Positions 1-7,574 of a DNA stretch of 64,000 nucleotides are shown piece after piece (the stretch's first letter is position 1; each line of letters starts with the position of its first letter). A program made the position numbers and the translations under genes. The notes under the pieces are model-generated. The model searched no databases. It worked only from the letters and a program-made list of their open reading frames with translations, and was not told where the DNA came from. Source of the DNA: Pedobacter antarcticus (GTDB lineage Bacteria > Bacteroidota > Bacteroidia > Sphingobacteriales > Sphingobacteriaceae); the NCBI RefSeq assembly GCF_900112985.1, contig NZ_FONS01000002.1:310001-374000 (forward strand), written 5' to 3'.

Positions 1-132
1 GCGGTAAACACTGTAGGGGTGCAGCATAAAGCGGCCATATAGGGCCTGGTCATTAAAGGCGTAAATGCTTGTGGCTATTGTAAACAGAAAGATGATGGAA
101 GCTACAGGTGTCTGTTGAAGATACTCGTTCAT
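1..132 (-). CDS. Rhomboid-family intramembrane serine protease, N-terminal fragment
   Basis: The first 44 codons of a minus-strand gene that runs off the left edge; the ATG is at 130-132 and the frame stays open to base 1. The fragment starts MNEYLQQTPVAS, has one hydrophobic segment (about residues 10-25) and continues into FNDQALYGRFMLHPYSVYR. That arrangement (short cytoplasmic start, first membrane helix, then a basic amphipathic loop) is what I expect from Bacteroidetes rhomboid proteases. The catalytic Ser/His region lies outside the window, so the assignment rests on N-terminal resemblance only. Confidence 0.55.
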   Translation of the reverse strand, partial: MNEYLQQTPVASIIFLFTIATSIYAFNDQALYGRFMLHPYSVYR

Positions 133-294
133 AGAAACAGATTGATTATTATTTTTGCTGCAAAATAGCAATTGCTGAGGATAAATGTGTTTGTTCAACA
201 TCATAAGAATCTTTTCAGCGTTAACTATTACCTTTATCGCGGGTTCGATCTGGTGGTTTTATATCAATCGAACTAGCTTAATCTTTTTAAAATT

Positions 295-1548
295 ATGTTA
301 AAATATCAGAACACAGCTAAATCTTTGCAAAATAGGTTTGCAGCATATGTCAAAATAGATACGCAATCTGATGCTTCCTCTGTTACGGTGCCTTCTACTG
401 CTAAACAGAAGAATCTGGGAAGCCTGCTTGTTACTGAGTTAAAAGCAATGGGGATCGCCGATGCACATCTGGATGAATATGGCTATGTATATGCCACTAT
501 TCCTTCGAACACAATTAAAGACGTTCCCGTTATTTGTTTCTGCTCGCATATGGATACTTCACCTGATTGCAGTGGATTCGAAGTTAAACCGATCATTCAT
601 ACCAATTATCAGGGTCAGGATCTGATCCTTCCCGATGATCCTTCTGTTGTACTCCGTATGTCTGAACACAGAGACCTGAAGGATCAGATCGGCAATGATA
701 TTATCACGGCGAGCGGAACAACGCTTTTGGGTGCAGATAATAAAGCCGGTGTAGCAGAAATTATGGAGGCTGCGGCTTTCCTCATTGCCAACCCTGAAGT
801 TAAACACGGGACCATTAAAATTCTGTTCACGCCAGATGAGGAAATCGGACGAGGTGTAGATCATGCAGATCTGCAGAAATTAGGTGCCGACTTTGCTTAT
901 ACAATAGATGGGGAGACCTGTGGTTCTATTGAAGATGAAACGTTCTCTGCTGATGGAGCAGTATTAAAGATTCAGGGTATTAGTGCACACCCGGGTTTTG
1001 CAAAGGGAAAAATGGAGAGTGCGATTAAAATTCTGGGGGATATTCTTCATGCTTTGCCTAAGGATAGACTTAGTCCGGAATCTACTTCACAAAAAGAAGG
1101 GTTTATTCATCCTGTACAGGTTTCAGGAAGTGTTGAGCAGGCCGAGGCACATTTTATTATCAGGGATTTTGATGATGAACAGCTTGCAGCCCATGGTAAC
1201 GAACTGGAAAATATCGTTAAAGAAGTTATGCAGTATTATCCCGGCTCCGCATATGAGCTGGAGATTAAAACTCAATATCGTAATATGAAAAAGGTGCTTG
1301 ATGAATATCCTCATGTGCTTGAATACGGTGCACTGGCCATAGAAAGGGCAGGAGTAACTGTCAAAAAACAAAGTATCCGTGGAGGAACTGATGGATCCAG
1401 GCTCTCGCTGATGGGACTGCCTTGTCCAAATATATTTGCAGGAGAACATGCCTTTCATGGAAGGATGGAATGGGCCTCTGTTCAGGATATGGAGAAAGCG
1501 GTACAGACCATTATTAATCTTGCCCAGATCTGGGAAGAAAAAAGTTAA
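295..1548 (+). CDS. pepT: Peptidase T (tripeptide aminopeptidase), M20B family
   Basis: A cytoplasmic zinc aminopeptidase that removes the N-terminal residue from tripeptides. It has 417 residues, the usual PepT length (about 410). The metal-site motifs are in order: SHMDTSPD with H85 and D87, LGADNKAG with D148 bridging, TPDEEIG with the catalytic and metal glutamates at 182-183, IDGE with D205, and a C-terminal EHAFHGR segment with the last histidine at 385-388. The lid/dimerization domain falls between about residues 210 and 320. The gene stands alone, with a C-rich hairpin just after the stop. The ATG start is preceded by AT-rich sequence without a Shine-Dalgarno, normal for this phylum. 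Confidence 0.95.
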   Translation: MLKYQNTAKSLQNRFAAYVKIDTQSDASSVTVPSTAKQKNLGSLLVTELKAMGIADAHLDEYGYVYATIPSNTIKDVPVICFCSHMDTSPDCSGFEVKPIIHTNYQGQDLILPDDPSVVLRMSEHRDLKDQIGNDIITASGTTLLGADNKAGVAEIMEAAAFLIANPEVKHGTIKILFTPDEEIGRGVDHADLQKLGADFAYTIDGETCGSIEDETFSADGAVLKIQGISAHPGFAKGKMESAIKILGDILHALPKDRLSPESTSQKEGFIHPVQVSGSVEQAEAHFIIRDFDDEQLAAHGNELENIVKEVMQYYPGSAYELEIKTQYRNMKKVLDEYPHVLEYGALAIERAGVTVKKQSIRGGTDGSRLSLMGLPCPNIFAGEHAFHGRMEWASVQDMEKAVQTIINLAQIWEEKS

Positions 1549-1555
1549 AAAACAG

Positions 1556-1607
1556 CCCCCCCCCTTTATTGATGCTGCTTTCGGCTGGATGTTTTAAAGG
1601 GGGGCTT
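1556..1607. terminator. Hairpin between convergent pepT and methyltransferase genes
   Basis: A run of nine C followed by TTTA pairs with TAAAGGGGGGCT about 27 nt later, giving a 10-12 bp stem. It sits between two converging stop codons. The following U-tract is weak (CTTATA), so termination on the plus strand may be imperfect. Confidence 0.5.
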
Positions 1608-1624
1608 ATAATAGGACAGGTGTT

Positions 1625-2317
1625 TTAAGATCTCGATATGCGCATCTCTGCAAGATATTGGTCTTCTCCGGTGTCGAATAATAAATGGCACTCCCAGCCG
1701 CATTCTTTTGCAATCTTTTTAAGGGTAAAAGGGTCTATATACAGCCAGTTGAACCACTCTCCGGTTTCTCCGCGGTAAGCATACTGGTAGCTCACTTCTC
1801 CAAAATATTTATCGGTTGGTTTCTCCATTTCTTCATAGAGGTAACTGATGTCGGAACTGTCGAAAAGTAATTGACCATCTTCGTTTAACAGTGTTTTCGC
1901 ATGTTCGAGAAACCGTCTGAAGCCTTCTAGTGTTCCGGTTAGCCCAATGCCATTCATCAGGAAAAGAAGAGTATCGAATTTCTCACCGCTATAGGTATAA
2001 ATATCTGCCTTTACGACTTGTTTTAAACCTCTACTTTTCATGATTTCTACTGCCGTATCAGAAATATCCAATGCAATTACATCAAAGCCCCTTTCCTGCA
2101 GGATCAGGCTGTGACTGCCCGCTCCCCCACCTACATCAAGTACTCTTCCTTCGCATAGGTCCATTGCTTCCAGCTCGATATCCGGCATCTCGTCTTCTTT
2201 ACGGAAGAAGATATCCACCGGCATTTCTTCGGGTTCATCATAAGAATTATTAAGCCAGAGTATCTCAGGCTGACCAGTCTTAAACTGATCATTTAATGCA
2301 TTTCCAAAAACATCCAT
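1625..2317 (-). CDS. Class I SAM-dependent methyltransferase
   Basis: A 230-residue Rossmann-fold methyltransferase. Motif I, VLDVGGGAGSHSL (about 59-71), binds SAM, and the acidic residue after strand 2 is D84 in IALDIS. Motif IV-like sequence LFLMNGIGLTG follows. It resembles the Methyltransf_11/25 class. The substrate cannot be told from sequence; the small size and soluble character fit a small-molecule methyltransferase. It is the last gene of a minus-strand run with 12 nt between it and the MscS channel, so the two are probably co-transcribed. Confidence 0.8.
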   Translation of the reverse strand: MDVFGNALNDQFKTGQPEILWLNNSYDEPEEMPVDIFFRKEDEMPDIELEAMDLCEGRVLDVGGGAGSHSLILQERGFDVIALDISDTAVEIMKSRGLKQVVKADIYTYSGEKFDTLLFLMNGIGLTGTLEGFRRFLEHAKTLLNEDGQLLFDSSDISYLYEEMEKPTDKYFGEVSYQYAYRGETGEWFNWLYIDPFTLKKIAKECGWECHLLFDTGEDQYLAEMRISRS

Positions 2318-2329
2318 GGCGCAATTTAC

Positions 2330-3436
2330 CTAAATATCCGTTCTGTTGGAAAACTCGCCTGTGGATTGCGGACTTCTTCCCTGGTATTCTAATCGTGTTT
2401 TTGGCAGGCACTGCGGATAATTGTTGCGTATAAATGCAATCATTTCTTCACGAACATAGCAGCGCAGGTCAAAAGCCTGGGAAGAGTTTCTTGCGCTCAT
2501 CAGAAAACGAACCTCCACAGTGTCTTCTTTGTTATCGGTAATCTGTACAACATTTACGCGTTTATCCCAAAGAGGGTTACTGCTTAATAACCGGGTGAGT
2601 TCGGTTCTTAAAGGTGGGATCGGGATGGTATAATCAAGGTACAAGAAAACGGTACCGAGTAGTTCGGCTGAAACCCGGGTCCAGTTTTGAAAGGGTTTTT
2701 CTATGAAATAGGTAATGGGAAGCACAAGCCTGCGCTGATCCCAGATACTTACAACGACATATGTTAACGTGATTTCCTCCACACGACCCCATTCTCCTTC
2801 TACAATCAGTACATCGTCAATCCGGATGGGTTGGGTAAATGCAATCTGAAATCCTGCAAGTAAATTCCCCAGTGACTTCTGTGCGGCAAAACCTATAATA
2901 ATTCCACCGATACCTACTCCGGTTAGCAGCCCCGTACCTATTTTACGCATGCTCTCAAAACTCAGTAGAATGATAGATACAGTAACCAGGATAATCAATG
3001 TGATGACAAACTTCCTGATAAACTGTAATTGTGTACGGATTTTCCGCTCCTTCAGGTTATCTTCTTTATTCAGGTCGTATTTATGGTAGAATACATCTTC
3101 CAGTATCTTGATAATTCTTATCAAGATCAGGGAGACCATAATGGTCAGTGCAATTTCCATAGCTCTGCTGAGCTGGGCCCGGGTATCCTGCGAAAGGGTC
3201 ATCAGACTAACCGCAGTATTCAGGAGTATCAAAGGAAGAAAGATCTGAGCAGGCCCGTTCAGGTGGCGAACAATAGAACGAACCTGAAAGGAAGCCCATA
3301 GTCGGGAAAAGATGCTAAAGAACCTGCTGATAATCCATTTCAGGATTAAACCAAAGATAATAGCTGCGAGAGCGAGTAAAATATTCTGAACAAAAGCGGG
3401 GACCGGATGGCCCAGGAAATTGAATGTATATGCCAT
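2330..3436 (-). CDS. Mechanosensitive ion channel, MscS family
   Basis: An inner-membrane channel that opens under membrane tension to release solutes on hypo-osmotic shock. It has 368 residues. Hydrophobic helices lie near 18-35, 63-80, 93-110 and 143-160. They are followed by the Gly/Ala-rich pore helix (about 168-195, GVGIGGIIIGFAAQ) and the conserved beta-domain start QPIRIDDVLIVEGEWGRVEEI (about 202-222). The C-terminal alpha/beta domain runs to about 345. The extra N-terminal helices make it longer than E. coli MscS (286 residues), as in MscM/YbdG-like members. It lies 12 nt downstream of the MBL hydrolase gene and 12 nt upstream of the methyltransferase. Confidence 0.9.
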   Translation of the reverse strand: MAYTFNFLGHPVPAFVQNILLALAAIIFGLILKWIISRFFSIFSRLWASFQVRSIVRHLNGPAQIFLPLILLNTAVSLMTLSQDTRAQLSRAMEIALTIMVSLILIRIIKILEDVFYHKYDLNKEDNLKERKIRTQLQFIRKFVITLIILVTVSIILLSFESMRKIGTGLLTGVGIGGIIIGFAAQKSLGNLLAGFQIAFTQPIRIDDVLIVEGEWGRVEEITLTYVVVSIWDQRRLVLPITYFIEKPFQNWTRVSAELLGTVFLYLDYTIPIPPLRTELTRLLSSNPLWDKRVNVVQITDNKEDTVEVRFLMSARNSSQAFDLRCYVREEMIAFIRNNYPQCLPKTRLEYQGRSPQSTGEFSNRTDI

Positions 3437-3448
3437 AGGCGGATTTAT

Positions 3449-4846
3449 TTATAAATCGAATTGTTGATGGTATTCTGGTATTGACACCTGCTTGAATCCC
3501 TTGTCTTTGAGTTTCTGCGCAAAATGCTGTTGTACTTCATATTCTCCGTGTACAAGGAATAGGCGTTTAACAGCAGCGGGATCCTGACAGGAAAGAAACT
3601 GAAGCAAATCTTCATAATCTCCATGTGCACTCATGGAGCGAATAGATCGAATCTCGGCTTGTACCTGATAGTTTTCGCGGAAGAGATAGACACTTTTGTT
3701 TCCTGCCAGCAGTTCTCCGCCCAGGGACTCCGGCGCGCAGTAACCAACCAGGAGAATCGTGTTTTTGTTATTACTGACCGTATTACGGATATGATGCCTA
3801 ACCCGGCCACCTTCTGCCATTCCGGATGCCGATATAATAACACAAGGACGGTTATCATTATTAAGTGCCTTGGATTCCTGAACGCTTTCAATAAATTTTA
3901 GTCCTTTAAAACTAAATGGATCGGCATCTACCTTCATTACCTCTTTTACACCATTGTTGTAAACCTCAGGGTGATTTTTTAGTACCTGTGTGGCCTGTAG
4001 GGAAAGCGGACTGTCAACATAATATGGAATGTCCGGAAGTTGGTTCTTTAGCTCCAGGCCATTTAATGCATACAGGATTTCCTGTGTGCGGCCGACACTG
4101 AATGCGGGTATAATAACCTTTCCTTTTTTGATGATACAGGTCTGACGGATAATTTCAAGCAAAATATTATCAGTGGGTTCAAGATCCTTGTGAAGGGAGT
4201 CACCGTAAGTAGATTCCATCAGAATATAATCGGCTTGAGGAAAAGTCTGCGGGCTCTTTAAAAGTAAGTCAGTATAGCGGCCGACATCTCCGCTGAATGT
4301 TAAGCTGGTTGTCTTGCCATTTTCGTTTAGTTTAAGATGTACTGCTGCGCTACCTACAATATGACCTGCATCAGTGAAAAGTATATTAACTTCAGGACTG
4401 ATGTCAAATGGATGGTTGTAATCAACGACTTTAAATCTGCCAATAGTTTCTACGACGTCTTCTTCTGTATATAAAGGTTCTTGGGGATCTTCGCCGGCAC
4501 TTAATTTACGGTTAGCGTATTCAGCGTCCTGTGTGTGAATTTTTGCCGAATCCATCAACAGTATTCTGGCTAGATCCATCGTCGCTGCCGTACTAAAGAT
4601 ATTTCCCTTAAAACCTTCTGCAACGAGTCGCGGAAGCAGGCCGCAGTGATCTATATGGGCATGTGAAAGGATTACGAAGTTAATTTCAGACGGCTTAAAT
4701 CCAAAATAGGAATTTAGTTTTTCGGTGCTTTCGCCCATGCCCTGAAATAGTCCGCAGTCTAATAAAATTTTTGTGCCGGAAATTAAACTGATCAGGTGTT
4801 TACTTCCTGTGACGGTACGCGCGGCGCCGTGAAAAGCTATGTTCAT
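3449..4846 (-). CDS. MBL-fold / beta-CASP RNA-specificity hydrolase (CPSF73-like)
   Basis: A metallo-beta-lactamase of the RNA-processing group. The zinc motif SHAHIDHCG is at about 61-69. A beta-CASP insertion follows, with ASGMAEGGRVRHHI, and the C-terminal RMMBL segment has RSMSAHGDYEDL and VHGEYEVQ. The length of 465 residues is typical. Bacterial members act as ribonucleases or are of unknown substrate. The frame opens further upstream (to 4897), but I start at the ATG at 4844-4846 because MNIAFHGAARTVTGSKHL is the family's N-terminus. It is the first gene of the minus-strand run with mscS and the methyltransferase (12-nt gaps). Confidence 0.88.
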   Translation of the reverse strand: MNIAFHGAARTVTGSKHLISLISGTKILLDCGLFQGMGESTEKLNSYFGFKPSEINFVILSHAHIDHCGLLPRLVAEGFKGNIFSTAATMDLARILLMDSAKIHTQDAEYANRKLSAGEDPQEPLYTEEDVVETIGRFKVVDYNHPFDISPEVNILFTDAGHIVGSAAVHLKLNENGKTTSLTFSGDVGRYTDLLLKSPQTFPQADYILMESTYGDSLHKDLEPTDNILLEIIRQTCIIKKGKVIIPAFSVGRTQEILYALNGLELKNQLPDIPYYVDSPLSLQATQVLKNHPEVYNNGVKEVMKVDADPFSFKGLKFIESVQESKALNNDNRPCVIISASGMAEGGRVRHHIRNTVSNNKNTILLVGYCAPESLGGELLAGNKSVYLFRENYQVQAEIRSIRSMSAHGDYEDLLQFLSCQDPAAVKRLFLVHGEYEVQQHFAQKLKDKGFKQVSIPEYHQQFDL

Positions 4847-4953
4847 TATAAATAAGGGGTAGTTTGGTTGAAGAATGCCTGTTGCATCTGATGTCATGAA
4901 GATGACTGCCGCAATTGAGCGGATTTGAAATAGTACCGATAAATTGTTTTGAA

Positions 4954-4990
4954 CTGCAGGTATGCCTGTTCTTGACTAGCATACCTGCAG
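4954..4990. terminator. 12-bp perfect inverted repeat after the YtxH gene
   Basis: CTGCAGGTATGC (4954-4965) pairs perfectly with GCATACCTGCAG (4979-4990) across a 13-nt loop. It begins 5 nt past the YtxH-like stop codon on the minus strand. There is no clear U-tract on the minus strand, so it may be a 3'-end-protecting hairpin rather than a complete terminator. Confidence 0.5.
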
Positions 4991-4994
4991 GCGG

Positions 4995-5201
4995 CTAAGC
5001 TTTAACTTTCGCCAGTTTGTCTTTTACACTGTCGGCAACGTCAGCCAGTTTATCTTTTGAAGAGTCCAGCAAATCACAAAACCAATCTGCAAGCTGATCT
5101 TTCACGTCTTCACCTTTATCGGAAGATAAAATTAATGCTACTGCTGCTCCAAGTGCTGCTCCGGCAAGGACGCCTGCAACTATTTTCGTTTCTTTAGTCA
5201 T
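4995..5201 (-). CDS. YtxH-like small membrane-anchored protein
   Basis: A 68-residue protein with a Gly/Ala-rich N-terminal hydrophobic segment (about 7-25, VAGVLAGAALGAAVALIL), then a short SSDKG turn and an amphipathic helical tail rich in Lys, Asp, Ala and Leu with repeated KDKLADV/KDKLAKV units (about 50-67). This is the layout of YtxH-domain (gas-vesicle-like/general stress) proteins, which are usually small stress-induced membrane proteins of unknown mechanism. It is a monocistronic gene by spacing. Confidence 0.75.
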   Translation of the reverse strand: MTKETKIVAGVLAGAALGAAVALILSSDKGEDVKDQLADWFCDLLDSSKDKLADVADSVKDKLAKVKA

Positions 5202-5315
5202 AACTTCGTTTTTTACTCAATTCCTGTTTAATAAACCTAATAACAATAAGTGTTGCAAAAGGTTCGTTTAATTTAGCTTTTAAATCCGTAATTATTCTAA
5301 TTCAGTATATACTGT

Positions 5316-5687
5316 ATGCTAAAGCTGCTATCTTATTTTAATATTTTCTTTGCAGTGTTCTATTTTATGGAATACCTGCAGAACAGCAGCTACTGGATAA
5401 CTTCAGGGGTAATTGCTGTAATCGTATCCAACTGGCTGGTCTTGCGCTGGCTTGAATCAGGGGTGTCCGGCAATCGGTGGGTTAGCGTCGCAGTTGCTTT
5501 GGGGTCAATAAGTTATGCTGTTTATACCGCTTTTAACACCTTAACTTCTTTATATGCTGCGGTAGCTGAAGACTATCTGGACAGGCCGCTTATCCTGCTT
5601 TCTGCGGCTACGATCGTCTTTGCCGTAACGATCATCGCCCAGCTGCTTATTTCAGGATTTAATCAATATTCAAAAAAAAGTGATTAA
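5316..5687 (+). CDS. Hypothetical four-helix membrane protein
   Basis: A 123-residue protein that I do not assign to a named family. It has four predicted membrane segments: about 4-21, 27-46, 55-73 and 91-114. The loops are short and the tail is polar (NQYSKKSD). The stop codon lies 3 nt before the -33 element of the rplM promoter, so it is not part of the ribosomal operon. The coding frame is intact, with codon use like its neighbours. Confidence 0.6.
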   Translation: MLKLLSYFNIFFAVFYFMEYLQNSSYWITSGVIAVIVSNWLVLRWLESGVSGNRWVSVAVALGSISYAVYTAFNTLTSLYAAVAEDYLDRPLILLSAATIVFAVTIIAQLLISGFNQYSKKSD

Positions 5688-5690
5688 CTG

Positions 5691-5721
5691 TTTGACAATT
5701 AAACATATTAATCTATCTTTG
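5691..5721 (+). promoter_or_regulatory. Bacteroidetes sigma-ABfr type promoter of rplM-rpsI-rpsB
   Basis: TTTG at 5691-5694, a spacer of exactly 19 nt, then TATCTTTG at 5714-5721. This fully matches the phylum consensus TTTG-N19-TAnnTTTG. Transcription should start near 5726-5729. Confidence 0.88.
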
Positions 5722-5725
5722 CAGT

Positions 5726-5740
5726 CCCTAAATCTTAGGG
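5726..5740 (+). promoter_or_regulatory. 5'-terminal hairpin in the rplM leader
   Basis: CCCTAA (5726-5731), loop ATC, TTAGGG (5735-5740): a 6-bp stem at or within a few bases of the expected transcript start. It may stabilise the mRNA or form part of an autoregulatory ribosomal-protein leader; ribosomal leaders upstream of L13 are known in other bacteria. The stem is seen in the sequence; the role is inferred. Confidence 0.5.
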
Positions 5741-5777
5741 GGAATAAATAATTGTTTAACAAATTAAATACAAGCAA

Positions 5778-6221
5778 GTGAATACGTTAAGTTACAAAAC
5801 TGTCTCTGCCAATGCTAAAACTGTTAACAAACAGTGGGTTGTTGTTGATGCACAAGGCGAGATTTTGGGGCGCTTGTCATCGAAGATCGCTATGATCATC
5901 CGTGGTAAAAACAAGCCTGAGTATACCCCACACGTAGACTGCGGTGATAATGTTATCGTTATCAATGCAGACAAGGTTAAGTTGACAGGAAATAAATTCG
6001 AAAACAAAGAATATGTTTCATACACTGGATATCCAGGTGGTCAACGTTTCATTTCTCCAAAAGAGTTAATGGCGAAGCACCCTACGCGTGTAATCGAGAA
6101 AGCCGTTCGTGGTATGTTACCTAAAACAAAACTTGGTGCTAAATTATACACCAACCTTTTTGTTTATGCAGGTACTGAGCATCCTCATGCAGCACAATCA
6201 CCAAAAACCATTACACTTTAA
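5778..6221 (+). CDS. rplM: 50S ribosomal protein L13 (uL13)
   Basis: A 147-residue ribosomal protein that binds 23S rRNA early in large-subunit assembly. Family landmarks: WVVVDAQGEILGRLSSKIA (about 21-39), RGKNKPEYTPHVDCGDNVIVIN (about 42-63), VSYTGYPGG and the C-terminal ML PKTKLG region. Its length matches the family (about 142-150). It is the first gene of rplM-rpsI-rpsB; rpsI follows after 16 nt, the standard pairing. The start codon is read at 5778 (GTG), with no competing ATG upstream. A consensus promoter and a leader hairpin precede it. Confidence 0.97.
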   Translation: MNTLSYKTVSANAKTVNKQWVVVDAQGEILGRLSSKIAMIIRGKNKPEYTPHVDCGDNVIVINADKVKLTGNKFENKEYVSYTGYPGGQRFISPKELMAKHPTRVIEKAVRGMLPKTKLGAKLYTNLFVYAGTEHPHAAQSPKTITL

Positions 6222-6237
6222 TTAAAGGAAGAAAGAA

Positions 6238-6624
6238 ATGTCAGTTACTAATACTTCAGGAAGAAGAAAAACTGCTGTTGCGCGAATCTACATGAAAGAA
6301 GGCAACGGTACTATTACTGTTAACAGTAAAGATCATAAAGAATATTTCCCTACATTACCTTTACAATATATTGTAAACCAAAGTTTTGAAGTTTCAGAAC
6401 TTATCGGTCAGTATGATGTTAAAGTGAACGTAGCAGGAGGTGGTATTAAAGGCCAGGCCGAAGCTGTTCGTTTAGCTATCGCTAAAGCTATTGTTGAGTT
6501 AGATGCTGAAAAGAAACCAGCATTACGTGCTAAAGGGTTAATGACCCGTGATATGCGTATGGTTGAGCGTAAGAAACCAGGACGTAAGAAAGCTCGTAAG
6601 AAGTTCCAATTCAGTAAACGTTAA
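6238..6624 (+). CDS. rpsI: 30S ribosomal protein S9 (uS9)
   Basis: A 128-residue S9. It opens with the conserved GRRKTAVARIYMKEGNG segment (about 8-24) and ends with the basic tail GRKKARKKFQFSKR, whose terminal Lys-Arg reaches the P-site tRNA in the ribosome. Complete and of normal length (about 130). It sits 16 nt after rplM and 20 nt before rpsB. A purine-rich AAAGGAAGAAAG lies just upstream of the ATG and may act as a weak ribosome-binding site. Confidence 0.97.
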   Translation: MSVTNTSGRRKTAVARIYMKEGNGTITVNSKDHKEYFPTLPLQYIVNQSFEVSELIGQYDVKVNVAGGGIKGQAEAVRLAIAKAIVELDAEKKPALRAKGLMTRDMRMVERKKPGRKKARKKFQFSKR

Positions 6625-6628
6625 TCTC

Positions 6629-6635
6629 AAGGAGG
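6629..6635 (+). promoter_or_regulatory. Canonical Shine-Dalgarno of rpsB
   Basis: AAGGAGG ends 9 nt before the rpsB ATG at 6645. A full anti-SD match at ideal spacing is uncommon in Bacteroidetes, whose genes mostly lack SD sites, including nearly all others in this window. Confidence 0.7.
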
Positions 6636-6644
6636 ACAAAGACA

Positions 6645-7469
6645 ATGGCAAGAACAACATATCAAGACTTATTGGATGCAGGTGTACACTTTGGTCACCT
6701 TACCCGCAAATGGAATCCCAAAATGGCACCATATATTTTTATGGAACGCAATGGTATTCACATCATAGATTTAAACAAAACTTTAACTAAAACTGAAGAA
6801 GCTGCTTCAGCGATCAAACAGATCGTAAAATCAGGTCGTAAGATCTTATTTGTAGCGACTAAGAAACAAGCTAAAGAAATCGTTGCTGATCAGGCTAAAA
6901 AAGTAAACATGCCTTTCGTTACTGAACGTTGGTTAGGTGGTATGTTAACTAACTTCCAGACTGTACGTAAGTCGATCAAAAAGATGTCTAACATCGATAA
7001 GATGACTAAAGACGGTACTTACGCTATTCTTTCTAAGAAAGAGCGTCTGATGATTCAGCGCGAGCGTATTAAATTAGAAAGTTTATTAGGTGGTATTGCG
7101 GATTTAAACCGTTTACCAGCTGCGATTTTCTTAATTGACGTTAAAAAAGAACACATTGCTGTTAGCGAGGCGTTGAAATTAAACATCCCTACTTTCGCAA
7201 TGGTTGATACTAACTCTGATCCTTCGAACATCGATTTTCCTATCCCGGCGAATGATGATGCAACTAAATCTATCTCTTTAATTACTGATGTAATCATCAA
7301 AGCAATTGAAGAAGGTTTAGATGAGCGTAAACGTGAAAAAGATGATGAAGCTGAAAAAGAAGCTGTAGCTGCTAAAGCTGCTGCTGATGCTCCTGAAACT
7401 GCTGCACCTGGCGCAAGAAGAGCTAGAAAAGAAAACGCTGAAACTGAAGAAGGTTCAAGCGAAGCTTAA
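6645..7469 (+). CDS. rpsB: 30S ribosomal protein S2 (uS2)
   Basis: A 274-residue S2. Conserved landmarks: LLDAGVHFGHLTRKWNPKM (about 8-26), IIDLNKT, ILFVATKKQAK, WLGGMLTNF (about 99-107) and FAMVDTNSDPSNIDFPIPANDD (about 185-206). The core ends near residue 230. After it comes a low-complexity tail rich in Ala, Glu and Lys (about 232-274), longer than in E. coli S2 (241 residues). It carries a strong SD. A hairpin plus T8 separates it from tsf, so rpsB ends the rplM transcript at least partly. Confidence 0.97.
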   Translation: MARTTYQDLLDAGVHFGHLTRKWNPKMAPYIFMERNGIHIIDLNKTLTKTEEAASAIKQIVKSGRKILFVATKKQAKEIVADQAKKVNMPFVTERWLGGMLTNFQTVRKSIKKMSNIDKMTKDGTYAILSKKERLMIQRERIKLESLLGGIADLNRLPAAIFLIDVKKEHIAVSEALKLNIPTFAMVDTNSDPSNIDFPIPANDDATKSISLITDVIIKAIEEGLDERKREKDDEAEKEAVAAKAAADAPETAAPGARRARKENAETEEGSSEA

Positions 7470-7481
7470 ATAATATAGTGT

Positions 7482-7548
7482 TGGGTTGTATGTTGTACGT
7501 TGCGGGAAGATTCTTACAACTGTCAACGTACAACCCATCATTTTTTTT
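7482..7548 (+). terminator. Intrinsic terminator between rpsB and tsf
   Basis: TTGTACGTTG (7493-7502) pairs perfectly with CAACGTACAA (7524-7533). The stem can extend through TGGG/CCCA with a bulge. Eight T follow at 7541-7548. Read-through or a separate promoter would be needed for tsf. Confidence 0.75.
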
Positions 7549-7574
7549 AGATAAAAAACTTAAAAGAAAATAAA

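Noticed and set aside
200..294. GGGTTCGATC near 241 resembles a tRNA T-loop
   Set aside because: No acceptor stem, anticodon arm or CCA-side complement can be found around it.
983..1458. Frames of about 100 codons within pepT on both strands
   Set aside because: They lie inside a well-supported gene in other frames and have atypical composition.
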